A stretch of 64,000 nucleotides of DNA from Aquipuribacter sp051216895 (lineage in GTDB: Bacteria; Actinomycetota; Actinomycetes; Actinomycetales; JBBAYJ01), in contig NZ_JBPKAO010000005.1 in NCBI RefSeq assembly GCF_051216895.1, positions 62,001 through 126,000 on the forward strand, written 5' to 3'. The position numbers and the translations under genes are program-made. Below the pieces are notes generated by a model. That model did no database searches and was not told the origin of the DNA. It worked only from the letters and a program-made list of their open reading frames with translations. Position 1 is the stretch's first letter; the number at the start of each line of letters is the position of its first letter. This document shows, one piece after another, positions 23,926-32,732 of the stretch.

Positions 23926-24724
23926 CGGTGAGGACCTCCAGCCCGGCGGGGGACAGGACGTGGTCGACGAAGGCCTGCGCCGCCACGGGGTCGGCCGCCC
24001 CCGCCAGCGTCGCCACCGGGTAGTCGTTGACGACGGCGGACGACTCCGGGAAGTCGACGCCGAGCACGGCGTCGCCGGCGGCGATCACGTCGGTGCGGTA
24101 GACCAGCGCCGCGTCGACCTCACCCAGGCCCACCTTGGTCAGGGCGGCCCGCACGTCCTGCTCCAGGGTGTCCGGGGCGGGGGTGAGGCCGGCCGTGTCG
24201 AAGACCGCCCGCGCCGCCGCGCCGCAGGGCACCTCGACCGCGCACAGGGCGACCGTCCGCGCCTCGTCCGTCAGGTCCACCAGGGCCGTCACGTCCCCGG
24301 GGTTGTCGGGCGGGACGGCGATCTGCAGGGTGTTGGTGACGAAGGTCGTCGGCTCGCCGCTGACCCCGCCGGCGTCCACGACGGTCTGCATCGTGGCCGG
24401 GCTCGCGGTGGCGAGGACGTCGCCCGGTGCCCCCTGGACGACCTGGGTGGCCAGGGCCGAGCTGCCGGCGAAGCTGAGCACCACCGTGGTGCCCGGGTGC
24501 TCGGCCATGAAGTCCTCGGCGATCAGGGTGAAGGTGTCGGTCAGCGACGCCGCCGCGTGGACGACGACCTCGCGGTCCACCTCGGTGCCTCCGCCCTGCG
24601 GACCCGTCGTGGGGCCGGCGCCGCACCCGGCGGCGAGGAGCGCGACCAGCACGAGGACGCCGAGCGGGGCCGTGCCCCGCGCGGCGGCGGTGCCCGCGCC
24701 GGTCGCGGCGGTGGCCGCGGTCAC
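23903..24724 (-). CDS. modA: Molybdate-binding lipoprotein
   Basis: A 273-residue extracytoplasmic solute-binding protein. A signal sequence ends in a lipobox LLAAGC, so it should be a lipid-anchored surface protein. The mature part starts REVVVHAAASLTDTFTLIAEDFMAEHPGTTVVLSFAGSSALATQVVQGAPGDVLATAS, in which the A-A-S-L and G-S-S-A segments provide oxyanion contacts in ModA. The GTG start overlaps the stop of the upstream TOBE-domain gene (24721-24724) and the 3' end overlaps modB. Confidence 0.93.
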   Translation of the reverse strand: MTAATAATGAGTAAARGTAPLGVLVLVALLAAGCGAGPTTGPQGGGTEVDREVVVHAAASLTDTFTLIAEDFMAEHPGTTVVLSFAGSSALATQVVQGAPGDVLATASPATMQTVVDAGGVSGEPTTFVTNTLQIAVPPDNPGDVTALVDLTDEARTVALCAVEVPCGAAARAVFDTAGLTPAPDTLEQDVRAALTKVGLGEVDAALVYRTDVIAAGDAVLGVDFPESSAVVNDYPVATLAGAADPVAAQAFVDHVLSPAGLEVLTDAGFGTP

Positions 24725-25119
24725 GGGGCCTCGACGACGACCGTGGTGGCCTTGACGCTGGCCACCGCCAGGCAGCCCGGCTCCAGCCCGAGCTCGTCGG
24801 CGGCCTCGCGGCTCATCAGCGACACGAGCCGGAACGGCCCGGCCTGCATCTCGACCTGGGCCATCACGGTGTCGCGGGTGACCTTGGTGACCAGGCCGCG
24901 CATCCGGTTGCGGGCCGACACGGTCGACGCGCCCGGCTCGTCGTGGCTCGCGGCGAGCGACTGCGCCAGCGCCGCCAGCGCCGTGCCGTTCACCACCTGC
25001 CGCCCTCCTGCCGACGGTTCGAGCCGCAGCCGGCCGGCGTCGGCCCAGCGGCGCAGCGTGTCGTCGCTGACGCCCAGCAGGGCGGCGGCCTCCCGCACGG
25101 TGAACTCGGTCGTGGCCAC
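24721..25119 (-). CDS. TOBE-domain DNA-binding protein, molybdate-responsive
   Basis: A 132-residue protein. Residues 5-50 form a MerR/excisionase-like helix-turn-helix (FTVREAAALLGVSDDTLRRWADAGRLRLEP) and residues 70-130 a single Mop/TOBE domain (RNRMRGLVTKVTRDTVMAQVEMQAGPFRLVSLMSREAADEL ... VASVKATTVVV). By analogy to ModE and Mop proteins it should bind molybdate and regulate or buffer the downstream modABC genes, to which it is translationally coupled by GTGA. The GTG at 25119 has AGGAGG upstream, and that sequence forms one arm of an inverted repeat. Confidence 0.82.
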   Translation of the reverse strand: MATTEFTVREAAALLGVSDDTLRRWADAGRLRLEPSAGGRQVVNGTALAALAQSLAASHDEPGASTVSARNRMRGLVTKVTRDTVMAQVEMQAGPFRLVSLMSREAADELGLEPGCLAVASVKATTVVVEAP

Positions 25120-25127
25120 TGGTCGCC

Positions 25128-25156
25128 CCTCCTGCCGCAGGTGCGGCTGCAGGAGG
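25128..25156 (-). promoter_or_regulatory. Inverted repeat over the ribosome-binding site of the molybdate operon
   Basis: On the minus strand CCTCCTG (25156-25150) pairs with CAGGAGG (25134-25128) and CCGCA (25146-25142) with TGCGG (25139-25135). The CAGGAGG arm is the Shine-Dalgarno sequence. A -10-like TAATCT lies at 25162-25157, which would start transcription near 25150, so the element may be a protein operator at the start site or, if transcription begins further upstream, an RBS-hiding hairpin. Confidence 0.5.
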
Positions 25157-25209
25157 AGATTAGCAGCGCATCTGCGGCGTCGAAGGCGGGGCGGTCCGGG
25201 GTGCCGGTC

Positions 25210-26073
25210 TCAGCTGAGGACGTCCTTGGACGTGAACCTCGCCCAGGCGAGCGCCGAGAACACCGCGACGTAGCCCGCCTGCAGCAGCGCGTTGAGCCGG
25301 AACGACTCCCAGGCCACCGGGTCCCGCAGCACGTCGGCCACGTCGAACCAGCGGTAGGTCAGCAGCCACGGGTGCAGCCAGTCGACCTGCGGGATCTGGC
25401 CGAGCACCTGCGCCACGACCGCGAGGGTGACCGTCGCCGCCATGGCACCCACCGGGACGTCGGTGAGGGTGGAGATGAAGAGCCCGACCGAGGCCAGCCC
25501 CAGCAGCGACACCGTCACGTAGCCGGCCGCCAGGAGCGCCCGTCCCACGGAATCCCACGGGGTGATCGTGCCGCCCGACAGCACGGCCACGTCCTGCGCG
25601 CCGAACAGCGCGAGGCCGACGAGGGCGCCGACCACCACCACCGTGAGCGTGGCCGCGGTGCAGAACACCGCGACCCCGGCGAGCTTGACCGCCAGCAGCC
25701 GGGTCCGTCCGGCCGGGCTCAGCAGCAGGTACCGCAGGGTGCCCTGGCCGGCCTCGCCGGCGACGGTGTCACCGGCGACCACGCCCACGGCCAGCGGCAG
25801 GAACAGCGGCACGCAGATGACGAGGGCCGTGATGCCGACGAACAGGCCGTTCTGGGTGACCCGGTCCAGGAACGGCGGGCCGTCACCGGAGTCGGGACCG
25901 TCGAAGAACCGGACGGCCAGCGCGATGAGCACCGGCACGGCCGCCAGCACGCCGAGGATGGCCAGGTGCCGCCAGCGGCGGAACATGATCTGCAGCTCGC
26001 TGGCCAGCAGCGAGGACCCCGGCCGCAGCCGACGGGACGGTCGGGACGAGGTGCCGGGGGCGGTCTCAGGCAA
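25210..26073 (-). CDS. ABC-2-type transporter permease
   Basis: A protein of about 287 residues with six hydrophobic helices, beginning LLASELQIMFRRWRHLAILGVLAAVPVLIALAV. The block VVAGDTVAGEAGQGTLRYLLLSPAGRTRLLAVKLAGV is typical of ABC-2 permeases. The start is uncertain: a TTG at 26073 overlaps the stop of the ATPase gene and gives the usual cytoplasmic N-terminus; an ATG at 25986 would remove part of it. Partner ATPase is immediately upstream. Likely exports a lipid, peptide or drug; substrate unknown. Confidence 0.8.
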   Translation of the reverse strand: MPETAPGTSSRPSRRLRPGSSLLASELQIMFRRWRHLAILGVLAAVPVLIALAVRFFDGPDSGDGPPFLDRVTQNGLFVGITALVICVPLFLPLAVGVVAGDTVAGEAGQGTLRYLLLSPAGRTRLLAVKLAGVAVFCTAATLTVVVVGALVGLALFGAQDVAVLSGGTITPWDSVGRALLAAGYVTVSLLGLASVGLFISTLTDVPVGAMAATVTLAVVAQVLGQIPQVDWLHPWLLTYRWFDVADVLRDPVAWESFRLNALLQAGYVAVFSALAWARFTSKDVLS

Positions 26074-27016
26074 CGACCTCGAACCCCTCACCGGTGAGCG
26101 CGACGAAACGGTCCTCGAGGCTGTCGCGGCGCACGTCGACGCCCTGCACCCGGACCCCGGCCGCCACCAGCGCGGCGACCAGGTCCTCGACCGCCGGACC
26201 GGGCCCCTGCCCGGGTGGCGGCAGCAGGGCGCGGACGGTGCCGTCGGCGGCCGCGACCGGCGACAGGCCGGTGCCGGCCAGGGTACGGGCGGCCTCGGCG
26301 TGGTCCGGTGTGCGGAGCACCAGGGTGGCGTCGCCGCCCGCACCGAGCTCGGCCAGGGTGCCCTGGGCGACGAGCCGGCCCCCGCTCATCACCCCGACGT
26401 GGGAGCAGACCTGCTCGATCTCGGCCAGCAGGTGGCTGGACACCACCAGGGTGGTGCCGTCCGCGGCCAGCGACCGGACCAGGCTGCGCACCTCGCGGGT
26501 GCCCTGCGGGTCCAGGCCGTTGGTGGGCTCGTCCAGGACGAGCAGGTCGCGGGGGCGCAGCAGGGCGGCGGCGATCCCGAGCCGCTGCTTCATGCCGAGC
26601 GAGTACGCCTTGACGCGCTTGGCCCCGGCGTTGGTGAGCCCGACCCGCTCGACCGCCTCCCCGATCCGGTCCCGACGGGTGCGGGCGTCGGCGTCGCGGT
26701 CCGCGGCGTCCAGCCGGGCCAGGTTGGCCGGTCCGGACAGCCAGGGGTAGAACGCCGGTCCCTCGACCAACGCACCCACCCGGGGCAGGACGTGGCGCCA
26801 ACCGGAGGGCATCGGCCGACCCAGCAGCTCGACGTCGCCGGAGGTGGGGGCGGCCAGGCCGAGCAGGACCCGGATGGTCGACGTCTTGCCGGACCCGTTG
26901 GGTCCCAGGAACCCGTACACCGCCCCGGTGGGGACCGCCAGGTCGACGTCGTCGACGGCGACCTGGCGGCCGTAGGTCTTGCGGAGCCCTCGCGTGCGGA
27001 CCGCGAGGTCGACCAC
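26066..27016 (-). CDS. ABC transporter ATP-binding protein (exporter type)
   Basis: A 316-residue ATPase of the CcmA/DrrA style. Walker A GPNGSGKTS (about 38-46), signature YSLGMKQRLGIAAALL, Walker B DLLVLDEPTNGLDPQG and the switch His in VVSSHLLAE are visible. A C-terminal extension of about 90 residues (from LVLRTPDHAEAAR) is typical of ABC-2 exporters. Start is the GTG at 27016. It lies 4 bp downstream of the LolA-like gene and overlaps the permease gene, suggesting one operon 28349 to 25210. Confidence 0.9.
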   Translation of the reverse strand: MVDLAVRTRGLRKTYGRQVAVDDVDLAVPTGAVYGFLGPNGSGKTSTIRVLLGLAAPTSGDVELLGRPMPSGWRHVLPRVGALVEGPAFYPWLSGPANLARLDAADRDADARTRRDRIGEAVERVGLTNAGAKRVKAYSLGMKQRLGIAAALLRPRDLLVLDEPTNGLDPQGTREVRSLVRSLAADGTTLVVSSHLLAEIEQVCSHVGVMSGGRLVAQGTLAELGAGGDATLVLRTPDHAEAARTLAGTGLSPVAAADGTVRALLPPPGQGPGPAVEDLVAALVAAGVRVQGVDVRRDSLEDRFVALTGEGFEVVA

Positions 27017-27020
27017 CGCC

Positions 27021-28349
27021 TCAGCCCGCGTAGGACTGGAGCGTGGCCGCGTCGACCGGGCCCACGAGCACCCGGCCGTCGTCGGTCAGCAGCACCGTGA
27101 GGAGCGCGCTGGTGAGGACCCGGCCGCCGTCGACCTCGGTGGTCAGCTGCTCGAGCAGCGCGGTGGGGTCGAGCTCCTCGCCCCCGGTGGCGAACGGGTC
27201 GGTCTCCTCCGGCGCCGGGGCGGAGGTCTCGGCGCCCTCGGCGGCCGCGTCCTCGGCGGCCGCGGTCAGCTCCTCGACGGGCAGCGCGACCTCGACGGCG
27301 GTGGACCAGCCCTCGCCGTGCACGACGGGCTCGGTCTGCTCCCCGGCTGCGGGGGCCGAGTCGGGGCGGTCGGTGCGGCCGGCGTCGGGAGCCTCGGCGG
27401 CCTCGGCCTGGGCGGCCTCGAGCGCGTCGACGACCGTGGTGCCGGGGGCCGGGCTGAACGCGAACACGTCGGCGGCCGGAGCGGCCAGGTCCAGGTCGGT
27501 GAACCCGGTGACGAACGCGGGCGAGGACTGGTCGCGGGCGCCCACCTCGACCTGCAGGACGACCCCGGTCTCGGCGTCGACGGCGACCTCGATGGTCCCG
27601 ACGAGGGTCGCGTCGTCCCGCGGGGTGGCGGTCAGCGTGTAGGCGTCGCGACCGGCCACGACCTGGGTGTCGCCGACGGCGACCTCGGTGGTCTCGTCGG
27701 CGTCGGCCAGCAGGGTGCGGGCCAGCTCGGCCGGGGTCAGGTCGGCGTAGGGGGACTCCTGCTCGGTGCGCGCCCGGGCCTCGGCGGCCTCGAGCTCCTC
27801 GGCCAGCTCGGCGGCCTTCTCGGGCTCGGCTGCGGCGAAGTCCTCCTGCGCCTGCGTCAGCCCGGCCTCGACCTCGGCGGCGATCGCCGGCAGGTCGTAG
27901 AAGGTGGCGGTGTCGTGGCCGGAGGAGTAGGTCCAGAGCTCGTCGCCGTCGCGGACGACGTCCAGCTCGGCGAAGTCGTCGAGCAGGGAGACCCGCTGCT
28001 GCTCGGGCCCGCCCACCCACACCCGCAGCTGGTTCTCGCCGGAGGCCAGACGCATCAGCACGGACGCGGGGTCCGTGGCCTGCTCGCCACCACCGGGCCC
28101 ACCGCCGTTCGCGCCGCCGGCCATGCCGGCCAGGTCGCCGAGCGCGGGCAGGCCCAGGTCGGCCACCGTGCGGACCGTGCCCGAGAACGGGGTCGGCTCC
28201 GCCTCGTGGACCGCGACCAGCAGGTCCTCGGCGGAGACCTCGGGCAGGTCGGGGCTCGCGTCGGACGCGGCGGAGGCGGCGACGCCCCCTCCGACCACGA
28301 GTGCGGTGACGGCGACGGGGACGATCCAGCGAGCGTTGACAGCGGCCAT
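27021..28349 (-). CDS. LolA-like exported protein
   Basis: A 442-residue protein with an N-terminal signal or anchor (WIVPVAVTALVVGGGVAASAA). The middle resembles the LolA/LppX-like fold: FSGTVRTVADLGLPAL ... LRVWVGGPEQQRVSLLDDFAELDVVRDGDELWTYSS ... TATPRDDATLVGTIEVAVDAETGVVLQVEV. Long Ala-Glu-rich, very acidic stretches (about 185-215 and 315-395) are inserted. Homologous proteins in monoderm bacteria may carry lipids or act in envelope sensing; the role is not known. The ATG at 28349 is the first Met before the signal sequence. Immediately upstream of an ABC exporter, so lipid handling together with that transporter is a reasonable guess. Confidence 0.65.
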   Translation of the reverse strand: MAAVNARWIVPVAVTALVVGGGVAASAASDASPDLPEVSAEDLLVAVHEAEPTPFSGTVRTVADLGLPALGDLAGMAGGANGGGPGGGEQATDPASVLMRLASGENQLRVWVGGPEQQRVSLLDDFAELDVVRDGDELWTYSSGHDTATFYDLPAIAAEVEAGLTQAQEDFAAAEPEKAAELAEELEAAEARARTEQESPYADLTPAELARTLLADADETTEVAVGDTQVVAGRDAYTLTATPRDDATLVGTIEVAVDAETGVVLQVEVGARDQSSPAFVTGFTDLDLAAPAADVFAFSPAPGTTVVDALEAAQAEAAEAPDAGRTDRPDSAPAAGEQTEPVVHGEGWSTAVEVALPVEELTAAAEDAAAEGAETSAPAPEETDPFATGGEELDPTALLEQLTTEVDGGRVLTSALLTVLLTDDGRVLVGPVDAATLQSYAG

Positions 28350-28437
28350 GTCCCTACGGTACGTCGCCGAGGCGCGGCTCACCCGGGGGGTACCCCCCGA
28401 ACCGGTCGGGGGAGCGCCGGACCGGGGTCCGTCGGGG

Positions 28438-29493
28438 TCAGACCCCGCGGTCGTCGGGCCGTGGGAAGCCCAGGTGCACGTGGTCCTGGTGGACCAGGTC
28501 GGTGAAGGAGCCGGCGGCGGGCTGCAGCAGCTCGGGCCCTCCCACGCTGCTGGCCCCGGCCTCGCGGGCCGCCTCCATGAACGCGCGCCACGGGGAGGCG
28601 GCCCGGTCAACGACGGGGATCCCGTCCAGGGCCCACACGTCGACGGCCCGCCCGACGGTGTGCGACGAGGGCCGGGTGGTGGGGAACACGTTGACCGGGT
28701 GCGCGGAGTAGAAGACGTGGACGGAGATCCGCCACGTCTGCGCCAGGGTGAGCAGCGCCGCCGCGACCGGGGCGGCGACCACGCCGGAGCGCAGGTCCGC
28801 CGCGGCGATGCCGGGCAGCTCGACGCGCTCCTCGCCCAGCAGCGTCTCGATCGCGGGGTCCAGGGGCGGCAGCGGTGGGTCGGGGAAGGCCGGGGTCGCC
28901 GACGTCACGACCCAGGCCCCCTCGACCAGCAGCAGCCGGACGTCGGCGGCGAACGGGCGTCGGACCAGGGCCCCCTCCTGGTCGAGCAGCAGCTGGTCGC
29001 CGACGACCATCTGGCTGGCGACGTCCTGGTCGGGCCCCAGGCCGCCGTACTGGGAGTAGCGCACCGCGAGCGCGGCCGGCCCCGACCCCGGCAGCAGGCC
29101 GAGCAGCGGCAGCGCCGGGCCGGGCGGCTGGCCGGTGGGCTCGAGCCGCTGCGCCAGCGCGTCGTCGTCGCGGCCGCCGTCGTCCAACGACATGGCCGCG
29201 ACGAGGAAGTCGACGGCGGCCTGCTTGCAGGCGGGCAGGACCTCGCCCGCCGCGACGGTCCACGGCTCGGGGCGCTCGGGCAGGGTCGGGACCGGTGCCG
29301 GTTCCGGCGTGACGGTGACGGTGGTGGTCGGCCCGGGCGACGGCTCGGCCGTCACGGTCGCGGTGGCCGGAGCGGCCGCGGTGGCGTCACCCCGGGCGGA
29401 GCACGCCGCCAGCCCCCCGCCGCCGGCCGCGGCGGCGGCGATCAGCAGGCCGCGACGTGACCACCGGCCGTCGGCGGGGGTGCGCGGGCTCAT
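28438..29493 (-). CDS. Lipoprotein with M15-type peptidase domain
   Basis: A 351-residue secreted lipoprotein. The N-terminus has twin arginines and a lipobox (SRRGLLIAAAAAGGGGLAAC), then a Thr/Pro-rich linker. The C-terminal 100 residues carry a zinc-peptidase pattern: SSHTVGRAVDVWALDG (His and Asp ligands) and DHVHLGF (third His), as in D-Ala-D-Ala carboxypeptidases of family M15. The central 150 residues are unassigned. It may trim or sense peptidoglycan outside the membrane. Its ATG overlaps the stop of the upstream GNAT gene (29490-29493). Confidence 0.65.
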   Translation of the reverse strand: MSPRTPADGRWSRRGLLIAAAAAGGGGLAACSARGDATAAAPATATVTAEPSPGPTTTVTVTPEPAPVPTLPERPEPWTVAAGEVLPACKQAAVDFLVAAMSLDDGGRDDDALAQRLEPTGQPPGPALPLLGLLPGSGPAALAVRYSQYGGLGPDQDVASQMVVGDQLLLDQEGALVRRPFAADVRLLLVEGAWVVTSATPAFPDPPLPPLDPAIETLLGEERVELPGIAAADLRSGVVAAPVAAALLTLAQTWRISVHVFYSAHPVNVFPTTRPSSHTVGRAVDVWALDGIPVVDRAASPWRAFMEAAREAGASSVGGPELLQPAAGSFTDLVHQDHVHLGFPRPDDRGV

Positions 29494-30239
29494 GCGGTCC
29501 CCGGCTCGGACCCCGGGCGGTGCAGCGCGAGGCGGTACTCCGCCACCCAGCGACCGTCCCGGTGGCGCCGGACGGCCTCGCGGTGCCAGCCGAGCCGCTC
29601 GTACATGGCCGCGGCGCCCGTCGCGGCCGCGCCGGTCGACGGGTCCTCGACGTCCGTGACCAGGGCGACGTGGTCCGCGCGAGCGCGTCGCGCGGCGTCG
29701 GCGAACGTGTCCAGCAGCGCGCGGGCGCACCCGAGGCCACGGGCCTGCTCGCTCGTCGCCACGGCGTGGACCACCGCGACCCGGACGCGTCGCTCGTCGC
29801 GACCGCCGGGCGGGCCCTGGTCGGCGGTCCGCCTCGTCGCCCCGGTCCCGGGCAGCAGGTGCCGGGCATAGGTCCGGACCCGGGTCCGCAGGAACCGGAG
29901 CAGCACGTGCGGGCGGGCGAGCAGACCCAGCGCCCCCCGCCACATCAGGGCCCGCCGGTGGTGGCGCAGCGTGTGGTGCAGGTACAGCCGCTGGTCCAGC
30001 GAGCCCAGCAGGAACGCGACGACCTCGCCGTGGTGGACGACCGCCAGGCCCGTCGCGGCGGGGGTGTCCAGGAAGGTGCCGTGCCAGTGGCGCATGAACC
30101 GCGGCCCGAGCCCGGGGAACAGGCCGTTCGGCAGCAGCCGCCGGTGCAGCCGGGCGGTCGTCGCGGTGTCGCCCGTGCGCAGCCGTCGCAGGAGGTAGCC
30201 GGCAGGCAGTGTGGCGGCGGGCAGGTGGGCGGTCATCAC
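29490..30239 (-). CDS. GNAT-family N-acetyltransferase
   Basis: A 249-residue acetyltransferase-like protein. LLRRLRTGDTATTARLHRRLL and LAVVHHGEVVAFLLGS form the usual first strands. The acetyl-CoA segment is VRVAVVHAVATSEQARGLGCARALLDTFADAARR, where R-G-L-G matches the Q/RxxGxG loop in relaxed form, and YERLGWHRE is the common C-terminal motif. An extra basic stretch between (RRALMWRGALGLLARPHVLLRFLRTRVRT) separates the halves. Substrate unknown. Translationally coupled to the M15-type lipoprotein by ATGA. Confidence 0.75.
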   Translation of the reverse strand: MMTAHLPAATLPAGYLLRRLRTGDTATTARLHRRLLPNGLFPGLGPRFMRHWHGTFLDTPAATGLAVVHHGEVVAFLLGSLDQRLYLHHTLRHHRRALMWRGALGLLARPHVLLRFLRTRVRTYARHLLPGTGATRRTADQGPPGGRDERRVRVAVVHAVATSEQARGLGCARALLDTFADAARRARADHVALVTDVEDPSTGAAATGAAAMYERLGWHREAVRRHRDGRWVAEYRLALHRPGSEPGTA

Positions 30240-30313
30240 GGACGACGGTACGCCAGCACCCTCCGGTTCTGGTGACAGGCCGCAGCGGGTGGTGGACGAA
30301 GCGTGGCGGGAGG

Positions 30314-31429
30314 TCAGTGCGCGTGCGTCCGTGCCAGCAGGTCGTCGAGGTCCCAGGTGTTGACGACCCGGGAGGCCTCGACCCCGGCGCGCTCGACCCG
30401 CTCGCAGCCCAGCACCTGCCAGTCCAGCTGTCCGGGGGCGTGGGCGTCGGAGTCCACGCTGAACACGCAGCCGGCGGCGTCGGCCACCGCGAGCAGGGCC
30501 ATCGGGGGGTCGAGCCGCTCGGGGCGGGCGTTGACCTCGACCGCGGTGCCGTGCTCGGCGCAGGCGGCGAAGACGGCCTCGGCGTCGAAGCTGGACGGCG
30601 GTCGTTCCTTGCTGCCGCGGCTGGCCCCGGGGGAGTCGGGGTTGCGCCCGCCGAGCAGCCGTCCGGTGCAGTGGCCCAGCACGTCGACGAGGGGGTCGGA
30701 CGCGGCGGCGACGAGCCGTCGCGTCATGGCGGGGGACTCCATCCGCAGCTTGGAGTGCACCGAGGCGACCACGACGTCGAGGCGGGCCAGCAGGTCACGG
30801 TCCTGGTCGAGGCTGCCGTCGTCCAGGACGTCGACCTCGATGCCGCTCAGCACCCGCAGGTCGACCCCGTCCGCGTCGAGCCCGGCCTGCACCTGCTCGA
30901 CCAGCTCCAGCTGGGCCAGCAACCGTTCGACGGACAGCCCGTTGGCCACCCGCAGCCGGGGCGAGTGGTCGGTGACGGCCAGGTAGCGGTGGCCCAGGGA
31001 GGCGGCGGCGCGCGCCATCGTGCCCAGGTCGCTGCCACCGTCGCTGGCGTCGGTGTGGCTGTGCAGGTCGCCCTGCAGGGCCGCACGCAGCTCGTGGCCC
31101 CCGGCGACCAGGGGTCCCGCCAGCTCCTCGAGGTTGTCGCGGTACCCGGAGCGGCCGTCCGTGACGGCCTCCCCGATCACCTGGGAGGTGCGTTCGCCGA
31201 TCCCCGGCAGCTCGCGCAGGGTGCCGGCGGCCACGCGGTGGGCGAGCTCTCCGGCGGGCAGGCCGGCCACCACGGCCAGCGCGCGTCGGAAGGCCTGCAC
31301 CCGCGGCGTCGCGGCGGCCGCGCGCTCCAGCAGGAAGGCGATCCGGTCGAGCTCGGCGACCACCGTCTGCTCGGCGCCGGGACCGGTGCCGGGACCGCCG
31401 TCGGTGCCGCGGCCTGCGCCCTCGGTCAC
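30314..31429 (-). CDS. PHP-domain protein with helix-hairpin-helix
   Basis: A 371-residue protein that resembles the C-terminal half of PolX-type polymerases: an HhH motif (LRELPGIGERTSQVIGEAV, about 68-87) followed by a PHP domain (118-371) with metal-ligand motifs DLHSHTDASDG, AVTDHS, VVASVHSKL and SVDSDAH. The polymerase N-terminus is absent. PHP domains in this group act as phosphoesterases or 3'-5' exonucleases, so a DNA-end-processing role is plausible. The GTG at 31429 is 3 bp from the stop of ispF. Confidence 0.8.
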   Translation of the reverse strand: MTEGAGRGTDGGPGTGPGAEQTVVAELDRIAFLLERAAAATPRVQAFRRALAVVAGLPAGELAHRVAAGTLRELPGIGERTSQVIGEAVTDGRSGYRDNLEELAGPLVAGGHELRAALQGDLHSHTDASDGGSDLGTMARAAASLGHRYLAVTDHSPRLRVANGLSVERLLAQLELVEQVQAGLDADGVDLRVLSGIEVDVLDDGSLDQDRDLLARLDVVVASVHSKLRMESPAMTRRLVAAASDPLVDVLGHCTGRLLGGRNPDSPGASRGSKERPPSSFDAEAVFAACAEHGTAVEVNARPERLDPPMALLAVADAAGCVFSVDSDAHAPGQLDWQVLGCERVERAGVEASRVVNTWDLDDLLARTHAH

Positions 31430-31432
31430 CGC

Positions 31433-31954
31433 TCAGCCCCGCCGCAGCAGCGCCGTGGCGACCGCCGCCGCACCCTCGCCCCGCCCGGTCAGCCCCAGCC
31501 CGTCGGTCGTGGTGCCCGAGACCGTCACCGGGGCGCCCACCGCGTCGGACAGCACCTGCTGGGCCTCGGCCCGCCGGCCACCGATCCGCGGTCGGACCGC
31601 GATCACCTGCACCGACACGTTCACCACCGACCAGCCGGCCTCGCGGACCAGGCGCGACGTCTCGCCCAGCAGGGCCGCGCCCGAGGCGCCGGACCAGCGC
31701 GGGTCCGACGTGCCGAAGACCGCGCCCAGGTCGCCGAGGCCGGCCGCGGCGAGCAGGGCGTCGCAGGCGGCGTGGGCGGCGACGTCACCGTCGGAGTGCC
31801 CCGCCAGCCCGACCGGCTCGTCGGGGAAGTGCAGCCCGGCCACGTGGCAGGGGACGCCGTCGGCGAAGGCGTGGACGTCGACGCCGGTGCCGACGCGCAG
31901 GTCGACCGGGGCCGCCGGCGGGGGTGACGTCGGCGGCGCCGGCTCGGGGGTCAT
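31433..31954 (-). CDS. ispF: 2-C-methyl-D-erythritol 2,4-cyclodiphosphate synthase
   Basis: A 173-residue enzyme of the MEP isoprenoid pathway; it converts CDP-methylerythritol 2-phosphate to the cyclodiphosphate with loss of CMP. Zn ligands are in GTGVDVHAF (D26, H28) and the His of LAGHSDGD; the DVAAHAACDALLAAAGLGDLG block and TTTDGLGLTGRGEG ending are diagnostic. It has a short Pro-rich N-terminal extension. It follows ispD after 7 bp, the usual ispD-ispF pairing. Confidence 0.95.
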   Translation of the reverse strand: MTPEPAPPTSPPPAAPVDLRVGTGVDVHAFADGVPCHVAGLHFPDEPVGLAGHSDGDVAAHAACDALLAAAGLGDLGAVFGTSDPRWSGASGAALLGETSRLVREAGWSVVNVSVQVIAVRPRIGGRRAEAQQVLSDAVGAPVTVSGTTTDGLGLTGRGEGAAAVATALLRRG

Positions 31955-31961
31955 GGTCACA

Positions 31962-32732
31962 TCACAGCAGGTCGGGTGCCGTCGCGCCCAGGACCTCGGC
32001 CAGCAGCAGGTCCTGCGGCACGGTGATCTTGAGCGCGTGGGGGTGCCCCGGCACGACGTGCACGGCGTGCCCCGCCGCCTCGACCATCCCGGCGTCGTCC
32101 CCGGCCCCCGGGCCCTCGTCGGCCGGGGTCGCGCCGTGGACCTCGCGCAGCAGGTCGGCGGTGAAGCCCTGCGGCGTCTGCACCTGCACCAGCTGCGCCC
32201 GGGGCAGCGTCTCGCGCACGAGCCGCAGCCCCGGCCCGGCGACCTCGTCGGACGACCCGGCGCGGTCGGCCACCCGCTTGATGGTGTCGACCACCGCCAG
32301 CCCGGGGACCACGGCGACGACGGGGCCGGCCACTGCGGCCGCCACCTGCTCGACGAGCTCGACGGGGGCCAGGGCGCGAGCGGCGTCGTGGACCAGGACC
32401 ACCGTCGTCGCCTCGTCCAACCGGGCCAGACCACGGGCGACGGACGCCTGCCGGTTGGCGCCGCCGTCCACCACGGACACCACGGCGGGGTGCCCGTCGG
32501 GTCGTTCCCGCTCCAGCAGCGCGGCGACGTCCGAGCCGTGGCCGGCGGGCACGACGACGGCGAGGGACGCCAGCAGGGGCGCGCCGTCCGGGGCGCGGGC
32601 CGCCATCAGCCGTCGGAAGGCGTGGACCAGCAGCGTGGTCCCGGCGACCTCGACGAAGGCCTTGGGTCCCGCCGCGCCGAGCCTGGTCCCGGACCCCGCA
32701 GCGACGAGGACGCAGCCAACGACCCGGATCAT
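31962..32732 (-). CDS. ispD: 2-C-methyl-D-erythritol 4-phosphate cytidylyltransferase
   Basis: A 256-residue nucleotidyltransferase of the MEP pathway; it makes CDP-methylerythritol. The CTP-binding loop LVAAGSGTRLGAAGPKAFVEVAG, the VVLVHDAARAL block and the TPQGFTADLL segment are family signatures. A GGAG ribosome-binding site precedes the ATG at 32732. Located between carD and ispF, the same order as carD-ispD-ispF in mycobacteria. Confidence 0.95.
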   Translation of the reverse strand: MIRVVGCVLVAAGSGTRLGAAGPKAFVEVAGTTLLVHAFRRLMAARAPDGAPLLASLAVVVPAGHGSDVAALLERERPDGHPAVVSVVDGGANRQASVARGLARLDEATTVVLVHDAARALAPVELVEQVAAAVAGPVVAVVPGLAVVDTIKRVADRAGSSDEVAGPGLRLVRETLPRAQLVQVQTPQGFTADLLREVHGATPADEGPGAGDDAGMVEAAGHAVHVVPGHPHALKITVPQDLLLAEVLGATAPDLL

